DNA of 64,000 bases, from contig VZRN01005002.1 in NCBI GenBank assembly GCA_013397935.1, positions 620,912 to 684,911 on the forward strand, in the 5' to 3' direction. The notes under the pieces are model-generated. The model was given only the letters and a program-made list of their open reading frames with translations, was not told the DNA's origin and did no database searches. Source of the stretch: Dasyornis broadbenti (lineage: Eukaryota > Chordata > Aves > Passeriformes > Dasyornithidae). Position numbers and translations under genes: made by a program. This document shows positions 38,501 to 51,000 of this stretch, piece after piece; positions within the stretch are counted from its first letter, which is position 1; each line of letters starts with the position of its first letter.

Positions 38501-39079
38501 TGGAAAATAGCAGATGGGAGATGGATCTCAGGCCTGAATATGATGGATTATGAGGGAAGCCATGTCTGTAAAATTTATGAGGATGCTAGTTTAGTAAGCA
38601 TTGTTAGTTTAAAATGTATGGCAACCCCCTCTTTTCTTCTTTTTGTTAGTGACTTGTTTGGTCATTGGTCCTATCATTGTTTTTATGTATTTTTGTCTGT
38701 AAGCTAGTTCCCTTCAAAACTATTTGTAATTGTCATATTGCAAGACAATCTGTTAAGACAGTTAATAAGATAACATTATGTTGCTACTAAGGACTTAGGC
38801 ATGGACAGGTAAGAGTGATGGGACTGAAGTGTGTGGTCTGCAGCATAAAGAGGGCACTGCCAGGTCGGTTCCCATCTGATGGTTTCATTTTCCAGTCAGT
38901 AGTTCTACTGTAAATCAGGTAAAGAGAAGATGTATGTACCTATAGTACTTCTCCTTCCTCCTTTTCGTGCCTCATTCTCTCTCCAAAAGCTTGATCATTT
39001 CCAAGACCTCCTACTTGCTCTTCCTTTGCTCCACTGTAAAATTAGTTATTATTTTAACTAATAGCTCTACGAAAACATG
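26597..39079. other. Unassigned non-coding DNA (12.5 kb)
   Basis: No gene can be supported. GC-richer islets occur at 27430-27740, 33770-34110 and 37890-38160. Their short frames lie on both strands, have no splice pairs and show no recognisable protein. A tandem duplication sits at 37226-37287. Overlapping TCF/LEF-like and GATA-like sites lie at 31228-31240. This stretch would be intronic if the + strand gene model is right. Confidence 0.5.
37226..37287. repeat. Tandem duplication, 31-bp period
   Basis: Two adjacent units share ACGTCCC, then AAAG(G)ATGTGT. Unit one is 37226-37256 and unit two is 37257-37287, with a few substitutions between them. Confidence 0.7.
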
Positions 39080-39240
39080 TGTGCTGGTTTTGGCTGGTAG
39101 AGAGTTAATTTTCTTCATGATAGCAGGTGTGGGGGTATGGTTTGGATTTGTGCTGGAAACTGTGTAGGTAACATGGGGCTGTTGTAGTTACTGCTGAGCA
39201 AAATGTCTGGGAGGGTTTCATAACATGCTCAGCGTGTTGC
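39080..39240 (+). mobile_element. Deleted LTR fragment, same family as 26074-26596
   Basis: It starts TGTGCTGGTTTTGGCTGG, then AGTTAATTTTCTTCATGA, the 5' end of the LTR in + orientation. Homology runs to ACTGCTGAGCA (39200) and then jumps to the ACATGCTCAGC part (about 39222-39238), which implies an internal deletion of roughly 100-150 bp. The rest of the LTR is missing. It is inactive. Confidence 0.7.
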
Positions 39241-40769
39241 AAGCGCCTTCTCCCCCCGGAGCCTCGGGGCTCTGAGCAAGTGGGTATGGTTACACAAACA
39301 CGCCTGGGTGAGAAAAGCAAGGGTGTAGGTGGACAGTGCCTCAATTTCTCTATGGTGACTGTCCCCCCACCTGCCCTTGTCCTACAGTGAGTTCCTCCGC
39401 CATGCATTGGGCTGGAAGGAGGGAATTTGGCTGGGCAGTCAGGGCAGAGGAGGTGCAGCCCTGTACCATCACAGCCTTGCCCTCAGGAGCTTGTGTGCAT
39501 GCCCATGCCTTCAGGCGGGAAGCGTACTGCAGCGTTTCTCTGGAAAACTGCCCAGTGCCATAAAGTAAAACTTCTCAGAGGCTCTGGTGAGCTCAGCTCG
39601 TCAGCAGATTGTTGGGAGGATAGACCTCAAACCGTGAAGAAATTCAAAGAGTACCTTTTCTCACCTGTTTGGAAATCTGGAGCTGGCTGTTTTCCAGTGC
39701 AACATCTTTGGGTTGAAACCTCCCAGGCTGCTTCTGTCAGCTCCAGTTTTTGCTGTGAAATTACCTCCTTTAAAAAGGATTGGTGGCATGTTATTTTCTG
39801 ACACATGTTCATTGGATATCACTTGGGGTGCAGATACTTGTCACCAGCCCACCAGCATAATTTCAAATGGTGGCCTCTTGCAGAGAGTGTCAGTGTCACC
39901 TCGACAGCTGAGGGCTCTTGCATCCACTTCCCTTGGTGTGTCATTATTTTCCTCCACCTTACCCTGACTTCTTATCCAGACTTCAGCCAAGTACCTTCCT
40001 GGTCTCCTGCCTGTACCATGTCACTTGTTCCAGTGCTCTGAGTCACAGAGCTGATAGTCCCCAGCCAAGCAGCTACTCCCTTCAGAAGTATCGACCTTAG
40101 ACAGGGTAGGGTGCCAAAGGATCTTTCAGCACTACCTGAGCAGCTTTTGAATTGGGACTTCTGAATTCTCCCATGTGCAATGTGTGTGGAACCACCCCAA
40201 AAGCAAGCTCCATCGGTGAAGGCAGAACATGAAAATCAAGATGGACAGCTCAAAGTCAGCTATGTCCTGGGGAAGGTAACCAGCTATTAAGAGTGATGCA
40301 GTTTCTTCCTCAGAAATAGGTAAATAAACAAAATAATTGCACATGTTTATTGGGATATGTGTTAAAATGTCAAAACATTTTCACCACAATTATGCAATAA
40401 ACTGAATAACTTTATAAAAATGCCTGAGGCTTTTCTGCTCACTTATTCACTCTTTGAAAACTCTATATGAAAGTCAGTTATAAAACTGGATTTGCAAATA
40501 AAGCTGTACAAACAGAGCTGGAGTTGGGACAATACAATGAGTCTGGAAAAGAAGCCTGTGGGAAAAAGGGAGTTTTGTTCCAACCAAAATGGAAAATATG
40601 CATATTTTAAGGACATAACAAAACAAGAACATTTTGAGACTTTTTCTTTTCCCTGAAAGCAAAATATGTGATGATGGTATTTTCTCTGCCTAAAGATGTC
40701 TCGGTGTTTCAAACTGGAATGAGTTCATCAGATGGCCACCATGGTGGTTGCCTGTGAGGCTCCACTTGC
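39241..40769. other. Unassigned DNA with a GC-rich block at 39240-39620
   Basis: A pyrimidine-rich tract ending TGTCCTACAG (AG at 39386-39387) resembles a splice acceptor. Frames stay open in all three + registers for 60 or more codons after it, which reflects composition rather than coding. No donor or protein family is recognised. Confidence 0.45.
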
Positions 40770-41119
40770 CCTGTGAAGAGAGGATGGAGAATTGGGGCTT
40801 TTTCTGTTTTGGAGATGAGGCAGCTTTGGGGGGTGTAATGGAGACAAACCCAGACTTTTCACAGTGGTGCATTGGTGGGAAGATGAGACAACAGTTAAAA
40901 GTTGATAAAGGAGAGATTCAGATTGGATGTAAGAGAAAACATTTTCACTGTTGTCCAGGGAGGTTGTGACATCTCTGCCCTTGTGTATTTTCAAGAGTTG
41001 GTTGAAAAAAGCCCTGAGCAACCTGCTATGATCCCATAGCTGACCCTGCTTCAGGACAGACATTGGACCAGAGACTTTCTGGGGTCCCTTCCAAACTGAA
41101 TTGTCCTATGATCCTATGA
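40770..41119 (+). mobile_element. CR1 LINE 3' region
   Basis: The order of elements follows the CR1 3' part: GAGATTCAGATTGGATGTAA at about 40914 (the C-terminal end of ORF2), CCCTGAGCAACCTGCTATGA, then GGGTCCCTTCCAAACTGAAT and the terminal CCTATGATCCTATGAA. It is 5'-truncated and frameshifted, with an intact 3' end. Confidence 0.85.
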
Positions 41120-41992
41120 AAAATCCAGTCAAATTTTGAAATAAAAATATCAAAATACATACAATTTTTTAAAATCTTAATTTCAACCAATTGTTGAATC
41201 ATCTAAAGGATAAAAATACATGAACTGTTATATTTATCAACCTTTTAATGAAACTGTGTCTTCAGAGAATTCTGGATTCTTGCTACTTCAATTTTTCAGA
41301 CAGTGAAATGAAAGAGATGTTATAAATTGGTCAGTTATTACTATTTAATTTCACTGTTGGGACGAGACTAAGCGAACTTTTTCACATTCTTTGGATTCAG
41401 AATTTGAAAATTGACACCTCAGAATAAACATAAGCAAAATTAGGTTCCTTAAGTTTTAGGACTGACTTGGTAAAAAGGAATGTATTGTTTTAATGATTGT
41501 ATACACTTTAATTGTGACTGCCTCTTCCCAATAAATGACCTGTTCTAAGAATTCAACTGATTCGTTACTGAGACATCTTCTAGAAGGGAAGTGAACGGAA
41601 CGTGTGATGTAATGTGGAACTATAAACCCCAAATGTTGTAATCTGCTGTCTCTGAAGAGGTGGAGTGACAGGAAATAAGACAACAAATTTTTCTGCCTTT
41701 TGGCTCTGATGTGGTTATCCTGCTGAGTATTGTATTTGGATTTTGGTTGTTTCATTATCAGGGAAAAGCTGACAGGTTAGTTTCAGAGAGCTAAAGCGGG
41801 TGGGATGACTTAATATCTAATAAAAGGAGCAAGTGGTTTAGCTAAAATAAAGCAATAAACTTTAGAAGTACCAGAGGCCTGGAACCACTGCAACGGGAGA
41901 AAACATCTTGGTGTTTTGTCAGAAATACAGCGAATACTGAGGCTTTATTTTGCTAGGATGCATTAACCAAACAAGGTTTCCTCTCCCTCCAG
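41120..41992. other. Unassigned DNA
   Basis: AT-rich, with no repeat or exon recognised. It ends in a pyrimidine tract (TTTCCTCTCCCTCCAG, AG at 41991-41992) that leads into the candidate exon. Confidence 0.55.
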
Positions 41993-42122
41993 GTACTATG
42001 ATCTATCAGGCAGACGCTACACTGTTCAGGAGAACCAAACACCGTCAGTAATCTGTCCCCACTCTCACGCTCTTCCGGCAATATCAATGTCTACTGCCTC
42101 ATTACCAGCAGCACTTAGAAAG
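41993..42122 (+). CDS. Candidate internal exon, 130 bp, product unknown
   Basis: A good acceptor (TTTCCTCTCCCTCCAG, AG at 41991-41992) and a good donor (AAAG|GTAAGAG, GT at 42123-42124) bound a 130-bp segment. It is less AT-rich than its flanks and holds three CpGs (GACGCT, ACCGTC, TTCCGG) in CpG-poor surroundings. Two frames contain stops. The frame beginning at 41994 is open for all 43 codons, starts YYDLSGRRYTVQENQTP, ends ALRK, and finishes exactly at the donor. It would enter as the last base of a split codon. I do not recognise the peptide, and no domain or motif is evident. The segment could equally be a non-coding 5' exon, an exon of a lncRNA or a cryptic exon. It lies between the two CpG islands and would fit a + strand transcript starting at the left island. 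The 130-bp length would shift frame if skipped. Confidence 0.35.
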
Positions 42123-44949
42123 GTAAGAGAAAAACAAATACATGTGTTTGTATAAACATATATGTACACAAACACACTTACATATATCATAAAGATGGCT
42201 ATTCTGAAAACAGGTATAATAACACAAGGTATAATTGTAATCATCCTTCAAAAGACTTGTGTTTGAAGTACTGGAAAATTTTCAAATTAATCTCATGTAC
42301 GGAAATAAGGAAGGTACATAATGACTGTAGCTGGCATGAACAGGCAACAAAGTAAATGGCTCGAGGAGATCTTCCACATGCTCCCACAAACCATATGCCT
42401 TTTTCCTTTTGTTCATAAAAAATGTATAACCCAAAATAATACAGAAACAGCACCTACAATTTACAGTTTCTCGCTTAACCCATACTGTAAGTTTTTTCCC
42501 AGAGAAGGAACAATGGCTACACGTTTGTTTCTAGTTTTCATTTAGCTCATGTAGTGTTAGTCATTTGCTTGGCAGCAGTATTAGTGCATGGAAGCAAGCT
42601 AGGGAAAATGCTAATTACTCCTGTTCTAATGTGAGAACTTAATTTCAGATTGCAGACAAAGTTGTGCAATGCCATTCTTGTCTTTATTGTAATCTTTCCA
42701 TGGAGAGAGAAATACTGTTTTTCCACATAAAGAAAGGTACTCAGCAGGCCAGTAATTGAAAAAGTTGCTTTCGTCTTAGTTGTGGAACTAATATTCATCT
42801 GAATATATTTGATGAAGGCTTAAAATATTCTGTCTTTAAAATAGATACATTTATTGTCTAGTCTTCTCAAACCAGAAAATCTCATCTACGAATTTCTGCA
42901 TTTGGAAAAGGCTCATTGGTCTTTAGCTGAATACACAAATAACACAAACCCCAAACATCCCTTTTGGTCTCATTTAGCATCTTAATTCTATCGATACCAT
43001 TGAAACATCCTACAAAAAGGTCTCAGTTTTTCACAAAACAGCAAAATGGCACATTTTGCTGGGATGACATTCCATTGTAGTGGAGTTAGCTGGAGAACTG
43101 GCTTTCCAAGAGAAAAAATTGCTGTTCACCCTATTACTGTCTTGGATGGACTTGGATATTAGCTCCTTGCAAGGATTTCTAGAAAAGAAAGTAGAGATTT
43201 GGTGGTTTTCAGTGGAAAAAATAGCAGGATTCATCTGTTACTTAGTGAGCGCTGAGTTGGCATTTAGTTCTTCTTTTGGAATAATTTGTTCATACTTACA
43301 GCTAAATTAAATGGTTGGGATGTCATTTCTCTAACCTGGAACCAATACATTTGTACCAGGAACATTTACAACCTTTTAAATGAAGCTTCTGAAAGTGCAT
43401 GAGACCAGGCCACATAATTTTATACTTTGATGTATAACATAAAGGTCTGATTGTTAGATAAATCATAAAAATCAAGGAAATTGCCTGTGGGGGTGTGTGT
43501 GTGTGTGTGTGTGAATGCAGCAGTTTCTTTTGTATTGGGATAATCTGCTAATGTGTGTAATAACACCGTCACCTGCTGATGACAGATGGTTTATGGGGAT
43601 TGGGATTTAAGGAAGCTCTGCCTTCCCTCAGCATTTCTTGTGGGAGAGTGGTAGAAAACGGTGAATTACAAAACATAAGCTGTTTGCATCAGGCTCCTCT
43701 CTGTTTCTGTTCTTTCTATGGAAATCTCTTCATAAGCCTTTCAAAGGTAAATGTACTGAATAGAGTCTTGCAGAGTAATGTACCCAGACTAATTTGTTTT
43801 ATCCTCTGCTTTTGCCTAATTCATATTATTCCCTTTACCTTGGGTAATTAAGAACTGACTCCAGCAATGACTAAAACAGACAGGCTCTCCTACATTCTTT
43901 TATTAATTAGTCTTCCTAAGAAACCTTGCTTATCAGTCTCTGGAGCCTGTAAAATTTTGGTTTTGTTTTCTGGGGAAAAAAAGAGTAATTTTATTTTGCT
44001 TCTTTCTCTTTTCTTTTTGTGGTATTGGTTATTAAATGATGGAGTTCACTTTCACCTAGATTGCCTTCCACTCTCAGGCAGTTCATGCTCTACTAGTCAG
44101 CAGAAGATCTAAAATAGCCACTCCCTTAATGGTTTTCTTTACCTTCTGAAGAAAAAGCTGTCCCCAGCATATTCGAAGAACTTGTTGGACTGTCTCCTTC
44201 CTGTATTTATTTTCCAAGAGAAAAAAAATTAATTCCAAGAAGTAATTAAAGCCATCAGGTTCTGTCCTTTCGGATGCTTCCCTTGTGTGATCAAAAAACG
44301 CGACTTCTCTCCACCCAAAAAGCTAGTCTGTAATAAACTTCTATCATAATATACCCTGGTTTTCCCTTTTCATCTTCTTCCAGGATTTACAGATCTTCAT
44401 CTTACCTCTTCCTGTACTTCACAGCAACTGTTCTTGATGTATAGTGCAACTTTTTTTCTCTTTTTGTTTGACTTGCATCAATAGTGATGGTAAAACAGCA
44501 GGATATTAAAAAATGTTTAGGATCACTTGCTTCATATATTACTCAGTGAGTAAATGTTGTGTTGCCCAAATTATAAGACAAAAACACTTCCTTCTACTAC
44601 ATCATTTTCTTAGGAAAAAAGCAACATCCTTCTATAACAATATTGCTTTCTTGCCAAATTTCTGATGTGTTTCAGTTGTACTTCTGATTCTGTACAAAGA
44701 TTTTCACTTTTTTTCCCTTTTCAAGGCCATCTGGAATTTATAATTTTGTTTATTGTAAGCTTCTGATTGGAGCAACCAAAAATGTCAGCTATATAACAAT
44801 GAAAGAGAGACTTCGGAGTGCTTGTATCAAAGTATAAATAGTATATGTTTATTGAATCACTGGAAGTAACTGGATCTATGAGAAATTAAAAACCATACAA
44901 ATCTGAGTATGCATTTCATTTTTGGCTTTATAGACCATTCACTTAAAAG
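42123..44949. other. Unassigned DNA
   Basis: No supported gene. A (GT)n microsatellite lies at 43493-43513. Short frames at 43579-44112 have no support. Confidence 0.55.
43493..43513. repeat. (GT)10 microsatellite
   Basis: Uninterrupted GT dinucleotides, about ten copies. Confidence 0.95.
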
Positions 44950-45013
44950 GTGGACTCAATTATCCTTGTGGGTCCTTCTAACTCCAAATATTCTGTGATT
45001 CTGTGTGATTCTT
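44950..45013 (+). mobile_element. CR1 LINE 3' end
   Basis: AGGTGGACTCAATTATCCTT, then GTGGGTCCTTCTAACTCC and ATTCTGTGATTCTGTGTGAT give the CR1 terminus with its tandem 8-mer. Only about 60 bp are retained, in + orientation. Confidence 0.8.
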
Positions 45014-48000
45014 GACTTTTCTGGTCCTGTACTATTTAATGTGCAAAACGTTTGTTTTATTAAAACCAGAATTAGCAGTTTCTCTTTTGGTATTTTGGCA
45101 GATAGATGTTTGATAACACATTAATAACTATTAAAAAGCCCCCTGAAATAATTTCTAGATGCCAGATCCACAAAAGACACTGTTTCTAGATTCTAAAACT
45201 CAGCTTATTCCTTTTCCCAAATAATGCATTACATCACTGGTTACATTTTCACAATCCAGTTTTGCTAATTGAAGCTAAATAGGAATATTTGGTATCCTTG
45301 AGTTTGTTTGCAAATGAAGGGGAAATAACTTTCTTAGATTCCTGTTCATATTTAGAATATCTGCGTGGATTCACCTTGAGGATTGTTTGAGCTGTCAGAT
45401 AGCCTATACTGCATGAAGTAGATAGCTGTGGACATGATTTTATCTTTTTAAAATGCCTTTTAGACTATTTAATTAATAAAACAGTGTGGCCAGTCTTCTC
45501 ACTATGAATGAAGAAATAGCTTCTTGAATGTTTGATTCATTCCATTCTCCTTGGATAAATAATAATTCAATTTGAGAACCAAATCACAGATAAAATGTGC
45601 ACTTTGCAGTCATACAGCTTCAATAGTGACAAAATACTAATACCAAAGGTAAAGGAGTCATACCTGTGCCATGGCAAACTCAAAGGACCTTAAATTATGT
45701 AGTTAAAGACAAACAGGTGTTAAGCTGATAGGTTTCTATATAGTTAAGCTGAAAGGCATTTATTCCCCTAGAGAACAATTTAAAATTTAGATTGGCTTCT
45801 GCTGATAGTAAAATGAGTGAATGAAAATAGAGTTCTTAATGCTTCATTATTTATACATATCCTATGCATTAGGAACAATGATCACAAAAATCTAGACTTT
45901 AAAATTCCATGTGAGATACTTAGGCTTCAGCATTTTTTTTTTTTAAAGTCTCATCTGTGTGCTCTAATGCTGTCTCTGCTCTTTTATTCAGGTGTTGATT
46001 AGTCATATTTTCAGACTTATAACCAGGTACCTGTCTAAAGGTTTCTCAGGATTCTCCATCTAGATAAGAGTTCTCACACCTACTTGCTAGCCTAACACAG
46101 CCACTGCCTTTCACACAAAGATGCAGTTCTATGATATGAATATTCATCGAAGGAAACTGGGTGGAGTACTTCTAACACCCAGGTGTGGCTATGGAAGCCC
46201 ATTTTGATTCTGTGTCAAATTGCTGGATTAAATGAGTTTGTTCTATCACTGCCTTTGCCGTATTCCTGAGACAGCAGATATGCAGATCCCTAATTCCTCC
46301 TGCTCTTTTAACTCAAGTTTCAAGATGCTAGTTAATCAAGGTCTAAGATATTTTCATGTTAGGATTCTTCATCTGCTTCTTTAATTTCTGCCTGCCTTGC
46401 TCAGAGAAATGTTAGCGACATCCAGCCCAAGTCCTCATACTGCTTCTTCTTACAGTGGTATGTTTTCTCAAGAAATAACAAAACCTAAAGTTTGTTTGGG
46501 ATCCATGGGGTTACTAAATGACCTCCCAGAGTGATGTTTAAATCGTAGAAACAAAGCATTTTGTACTGTCATTTAATAAACTTCCCTACAAAGTAAGTGA
46601 GAAACCAGGTGAGTCACTTCCCAGAGTAACAGACAACAAAATTATCAGTTCGTGGATAGGTGAGAGGAACCTGTCCAGAGGAGAACAAATCATTGCCTTA
46701 AGGTTCACCCCAATTTTTAATAGATAAAGCCTTCAGTGGTTACCCAATCTCCTCCCAGAATCTGAGACCAAAAGAAGAGAAGGCATCCTTTTCCAGCTTG
46801 GAATCAGAAAGCTAAACAAAACCTTGTAGCCGAGGTCCTACAAAATGAGTCATGCAAGGGATGAGAATATTTGCTGGTGTTGGTTTTCTCAAAGGAGAAA
46901 CCACCCCCCACAATTTCAGGAGAGCACAAACCTGCTTTGTGCAAAGACTGAAGGGGGAAAAGGAGGGGAAATTATATGACACTGAAGCATTTTTTTCTTT
47001 AGAGGTGAAGGGGAGTTATAGCAAGGCCGTCACCTAAGAGAGGTCTAGGTGAGGGCAGGGGACTGGGGCTGGGGCTGGGCTTCTCCTTGGTTTTGTTTTC
47101 TTTTCTTTTACAATCTAGATAGGTCCTCCCTCAGCTGTTTGGAATAGGTTATATCTGTCCAGCTAATTAAATGTTGCAGTAGGACAAATTTTTATTGTAA
47201 TACCTGGAAAAAAGCCAGGAAAAAAGCCTGCTCAGTGCTGTGCTGGATGTCTGGATTCTTACCAGAGTTTCTATCTGCTTAACTACACTTATGCTCAACC
47301 TTTTTTTACTTCTTCTTCAGTTTAACTATTGTGTTCCTTACCTGGTGAAATTTCTGTTATTCCTTGTGTGGGAAATAGAGCAAGGGTCACTCAGGGTGAC
47401 GATACACCTCACCGAGAGTGCGTGTTCAGTGCAGAGTGGTCATTTGCTACTGTGTGACGGTTCCAGCCACCATCCTTCCCCAAGTGTAACTTGTTTCCCT
47501 GAAATAATGGTCATGCTTTCCCCCTCCCTGCCAGGCTTAACCAGTTGGATCATTTTCCTTTCCTTTTTTCCTCTTTTTTTTTTTTCTTTTTTTTTGCTAG
47601 GAATTCCCCCTTGATAATCACCACAAAAAGCTGTCACTCACTCCCTTTTCAACGACTCATATTTGTGCCCACTCTGCTAGGGCTACTTTTTAATTCCATT
47701 GCTCTCCATTATCATTCCTACAGAGGAGACAGTAGCCTCCCATGTTTTAAATTTAAAGTATAACTTTTAAGTTCTTTATATAGCCAGATCTGCCTGTGAG
47801 ATTTACCTACATGTGATGTGCCTCTAGTCCACTAATTTGTGGGAAATTTGGAGAAATACATTTGTTTGTTTTAAATCAATCAAAAAATACAGCAATAAAT
47901 ATTTTTATAGGCTAAAATATATATAGTACTTTTATTTATATTTTTATATATAAATATATACAGGTATGTATGTATGGGTGTATATTTAAATGTAGATATG

Positions 48001-51000
48001 AACTGGAGGATTTTGGGGGGATGTTATTCATAAGCCATGGCTTTGGGATTGCTGTCCTGATGTATTTGTGTGAGTTGAAGAAAACAGTATATAGAGAGAA
48101 TGGAAAAAGAGCAGATGTGGTGAAGCATGGATCATGTGAGAGTTCTTTGCAGAACAGCTACATTATTCATTGTCTGTATGGCTTTTCATAGGATGCTATT
48201 GTGCTGACCAGCACAGTAATTCCTTATTATGGTTTAAAATGTCTAGGAAAACATGAGAATGCTGTAATAGTTTATCTAAGTTGGGGTTTTTTCCTTTTTA
48301 TCCTTCTATGCAATTTGTTCCTATTCTTGGGCTACAACCATGATGCGATTTGGGCAAGAAAATGATGTTAATAGAAGAAGACTGAAGTCTTTACTTTGAA
48401 ATTCATGGTGGGGAAGTAATCAAATTCTCAAACCAAACCAGTTGAGTAGGGTGGAGAAATGTGGGAAGGGAAAAAGAATGCTTCATTTTGCCCTGGTCAT
48501 GTCAGCCTTTCTTACAGGGTTGACAAAGCATTTATACACTTAAAAAAATATTTCATTTACTCTGTTCCTTAAACTTTTAGAGTTTTTAAAGATGTTTAGC
48601 TCTGAGTCATGCTCTGTTTTGCAGTAGTAGGAGATAATTAATACAGAAGTATTTTTTCGGATTTATTTGGTTGATAAATATGCAATTCATAATTCAAAAA
48701 AACCCCACCACCATAACCATTAAATAAAAAACAGATTTAGATAGTACTGAAATCATTAGGGAAGCCAGGAAATTCAGAACTGGGACAGAATTTAAATGCT
48801 GACAATTTAAGTGACAATGATGTCTCCCACAAACACTTGTGCTCCAAGAAGCCAGTGTATATTAAATTAGTTGTCCACAGTGTTTGGTGAGTAGTGCCAT
48901 AAACCAGTAAACTGAAATGACATGGCAAATATTAAAACCCACAAAGTACGGGGGAATAATTTGAGTATAGCTTCTATCAAAGCATTTCCATGGAGAGAAT
49001 ATTTAATAGCATGGTCTACAGAGACTTAAAGGCAGTGTTGACTGCCATAAGGATATTTAACTGCAAGGGGTGCTCAGAATCATGAAAACAAAGCAAAATT
49101 GACCCCAGCATGTCCAGATAGTCTTTGTGTAACACCACCTGCCAGCAGGAACCCACGTGTAGGCGAGCTTTTTCTAAAAAACAGCACTAAATAAGAGTGG
49201 AGGACTGAACTATGCTTTTGCTAATTCTTTCAGTTTTAATAACATACAGTACTCTCTTTTAACATAGATCTTTCTCAACATTAACACTAAAAAATATAGA
49301 AGTAGCAGAGCCCTTAAACAAGCAATTTACTTTTAAGAGTGCATGGATGCTGTTGTACCTGTAGGAATGTTGAATCAGGACACTTGGACAGCCAGCTGTA
49401 GTTGTAAGTCACCATGGGTGAGGCTTCTTGCACTGACAGAACCTAGATATGATGTCTGTTTTAATGAAAAAAATAAAGATAAATGTGATACAAATTTGTG
49501 TACATCAAGCCCATTTGCTTTTGGGCTGTGATAATTGGACATCCATTTCTTTACCTGTGTCTGTTCTTTGTTAAAGACTCTATAGGAGGAGGGAAGAGGA
49601 GACAAGAGGGATACCAGAGAGGAGAGACCAGAAAGATTCCATTAAAGCAAGCCAAAACCCCGAAGCAAGAAAAATTAATTGTTTATAGATAAAATTCACA
49701 GCAGATAGGAAAGAAAGCTAACCCAAAAATGGAAGTAGGAGTGTTCAGCAGACTGAATTAGCAGTTTGTCATTTAAATGCTTTCAGTTACATGATAAAAA
49801 GTTTGTGCTTTTCTAGGATTCTGCTCTACGTCAGGTTTATTTTATGTCTCTGCATAAAGAAGTAGAATTCTGATATTTGCATCCCTAAAAGAGTGAGTGA
49901 TTCATAGTAGAATTGCCTTTCTAACACAATTGATCTGTCTGAGACTCATGACAGAATTAACGATTCCTTAGTTTAAAGTATCCATAATGATGTGAACCTG
50001 TGGTTAAGCATCATTTTGCCCATGTGTCCCAGGACACAGCAAGCATTCCTAACACTGCAGCAGAGATGCTCCGGATACAAAGCTATGGTTCTTTAATAGA
50101 CGAAGATGACAGGTGTCCTCTATTCAGTCATATTTGTTAATAGTGAAGACAGAAGAATCAAGCAACTGGTTATATATTCAGTGTCATACTCACTGTGTAG
50201 GCAGAGACCAAAATTCTGAGAAGTCCCATGTAAAAAACCTTGGCCATCAGGTCCACTATTACACTGTCTGATTATTATGATTTGGCTTTAGCCCACTGAA
50301 GACATGCTCATCCTTTTGTCTTTCAAAAAGTCTGGAAATTTATGGCTAATTACAGCACAAGAGAGGTTCTTGGCTATCCATGACAAAACCTCTCCAAGTA
50401 TTGCTCAACAAAATTACTTCTCTGCTTAATAAAATACCGTGGTGCTGACTAGACTGATGGCATCATGGCAATTTCCTTGTTGGTCCACTTTTTTTCCATA
50501 TTCCCAGCTCATTATTCCTCTTAACCCCATTTGAACCACAAATTCATTTCAGTACTAGCTTATAAAGGTTTTCATTTTGCTGTTTTCAACATGGCTTAAG
50601 ACACCAATTCTCTTATTTCCTAAAAGTAGCATCTAGGTTAGGTTTTGTCCAGTTCTTATGGGTGGTTCACAGAGGCCTTGAAATCATCCTTTTTCTTGTA
50701 TTTCTCCTGCTTTTTGGTGAGTTTAATAGAAGAGCATTTAAGCCATGGTTGACTGTAGGTGTACAGGACCACAGCTGACAACTAACATGGGCCTTTGAGA
50801 AGCACAAAACACAAGAGGGAAGATAGCATGGAGTTACGTATCCTTTTCATAGCTGGAATATTAGTGCGAGAGGAATCTGTCTTGTAGTCTAATACTTTGG
50901 CATTCAAGATGGCAGAGGATGTACTGAGTCAAGAGGGCTCCCTTCACCCCTTTAGAAAATATTTGAAGGTAGGGATACCAGTAAATTCTTACTCTGATAG

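Noticed and set aside
39386..39620. Acceptor followed by frames open in all + registers
   Set aside because: Openness in every register reflects composition. No donor and no protein similarity.
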